DNA of 64,000 bases from an uncultured Blautia sp. (GTDB lineage: Bacteria; Bacillota; Clostridia; Lachnospirales; Lachnospiraceae): positions 1-64,000 of the forward strand of contig USPF01000001.1 of assembly GCA_900556555.1 (NCBI GenBank). Direction: 5' to 3'. The position numbers and the translations under genes are program-made. Every line of letters begins with the position of its first letter. Within the stretch, counting starts at the first letter, position 1. Positions 63,246 to 64,000 of the stretch are shown piece after piece. The notes under the pieces were generated by a model that was given only the letters and a program-made list of their open reading frames with translations, did no database searches and was not told the DNA's origin.

Positions 63246-64000
63246 TTACCTCTTATCTCTCAAGGTGACATCGTGTGCCCCGCCCTCTACAATACTTGTA
63301 GCGGAAACTAATGTAATCTTGGCTTTTTCCTGTAATTCTGGTATGGTCAGTGCACCGCAGTTGCACATGGTAGAGCGTACCTTGCTGAGAGTCAGTCCCA
63401 CATTATCTTTCAGGCTTCCTGCATATGGCACCAGGGAATCTACACCTTCTTCAAAGGAGAGTTTTTTGTCTCCTCCCATATCATACCGCTGCCAGTTTCT
63501 GGCTCTTGCACTTCCCTCTCCCCAGTATTCTTTCATATAACTTCCGTTAATATTCACTCGTTTGGTTGGGCTTTCATCAAATCTGGCAAAATATCTTCCA
63601 AGCATGATGAAATCTGCACCCATGACCAGTGCCAGGGTAATATGATAATCATGGACAATACCGCCATCCGAACAAATTGGAACATAGATACCTGTTTCTT
63701 TGTAATACTCATCTCTGGCCTTTGCAACTTCAATCAGGGCTATTGCCTGTCCACGTCCGATTCCCTTCTGTTCTCTTGTGATACAGATTGCACCTCCGCC
63801 GATTCCGACTTTTACGAAATCTGCACCGGCCTCTGCCAGGAAACGGAAACCATCGCCATCCACAACATTTCCTGCTCCTACTTTGACTTTATCACCATAA
63901 TTCTCACGGATATAATCAATAGTAATCTTCTGCCACTCTGAAAATCCTTCTGAGCTGTCAATACACAGGGCATCTGCTCCAGCTTCCACAAGTGCAGGCA
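63246..64000 (-). CDS. guaB: IMP dehydrogenase, C-terminal part
   Basis: About 251 C-terminal residues; the gene continues past the right edge, since the frame stays open to base 64000. The enzyme oxidises IMP to XMP in GMP synthesis. Visible are [24 protein letters not shown], the catalytic Cys loop [20 protein letters not shown], the phosphate site [11 protein letters not shown] and [19 protein letters not shown]. The Cys-loop flanks differ from the common GPGSICTT form, as in the longer clostridial type. Confidence 0.88.
   Translation of the reverse strand, partial: PALVEAGADALCIDSSEGFSEWQKITIDYIRENYGDKVKVGAGNVVDGDGFRFLAEAGADFVKVGIGGGAICITREQKGIGRGQAIALIEVAKARDEYYKETGIYVPICSDGGIVHDYHITLALVMGADFIMLGRYFARFDESPTKRVNINGSYMKEYWGEGSARARNWQRYDMGGDKKLSFEEGVDSLVPYAGSLKDNVGLTLSKVRSTMCNCGALTIPELQEKAKITLVSATSIVEGGAHDVTLRDKR

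Overview
The window looks like a stretch of chromosome from a low-GC, spore-forming member of the Firmicutes, most likely a Lachnospiraceae (Blautia-like) gut anaerobe. The evidence is a sporulation sigma-G gene, the Clostridia-type tig-clpP-clpX-lon-ysxC and ecfA1-ecfA2-ecfT-truA orders, a T-box and a lysine riboswitch, GLUG-rich giant surface proteins, and many promoters of the TTGACA / 17 bp / TATAAT type. No phage or conjugative region is visible. The window starts inside pyrF and ends inside an IMP dehydrogenase gene.

Region by region. 1-1.5 kb: pyrimidine synthesis (pyrC-pyrF), divergent from a cold-shock gene with a structured leader. 2-8.5 kb: small membrane proteins, YitT, truA with the ECF transporter module, and a HAD-acetyltransferase fusion. 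8.5-14.2 kb: protein quality control (tig, clpP, clpX, lon) and ysxC. 14.3-21.6 kb: accessory genes (DJ-1-like, acetyltransferases, CYTH, an orphan binding lipoprotein, unknown membrane proteins) interrupted by a 0.53-kb non-coding element with long inverted repeats and a 52-bp phased repeat array. 21.7-28.4 kb: proC and a complete ribose regulon (LacI regulator plus rbsK-D-A-C-B) with three matching operators. 28.6-31.2 kb: two tRNAs, deoB, sigG. 31.2-35.7 kb: a lysine-riboswitch-controlled NhaC-family transporter, an LCP cell-wall protein and a cytidylate-kinase-like protein. 35.7-39.1 kb: udp-cdd-glgX. 39.2-44.9 kb: a TRAP transporter whose large permease is fused to its binding protein, under an isoleucine-type T-box and divergent from ilvB-ilvN. 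45-46.8 kb: MarR-MATE.

46.9-62.9 kb is the most unusual region. One promoter appears to drive eight tightly packed minus-strand genes: a membrane protein with a proline-rich repeat stalk, a 3,677-residue secreted GLUG/M26-like metalloprotease, a 41-residue peptide with a YxxP leader motif, a degenerate NodB-like anchored protein, a PqqD/RRE protein, an HPr-kinase-like protein, an S24/S26 peptidase and an ABC exporter. This has the layout of a RiPP (ribosomally made, modified peptide) locus, but it lacks every common modifying enzyme except the kinase-like protein. A terminator directly after the peptide gene would keep the peptide in excess over the processing genes. This is the best candidate for an undescribed system in the window.
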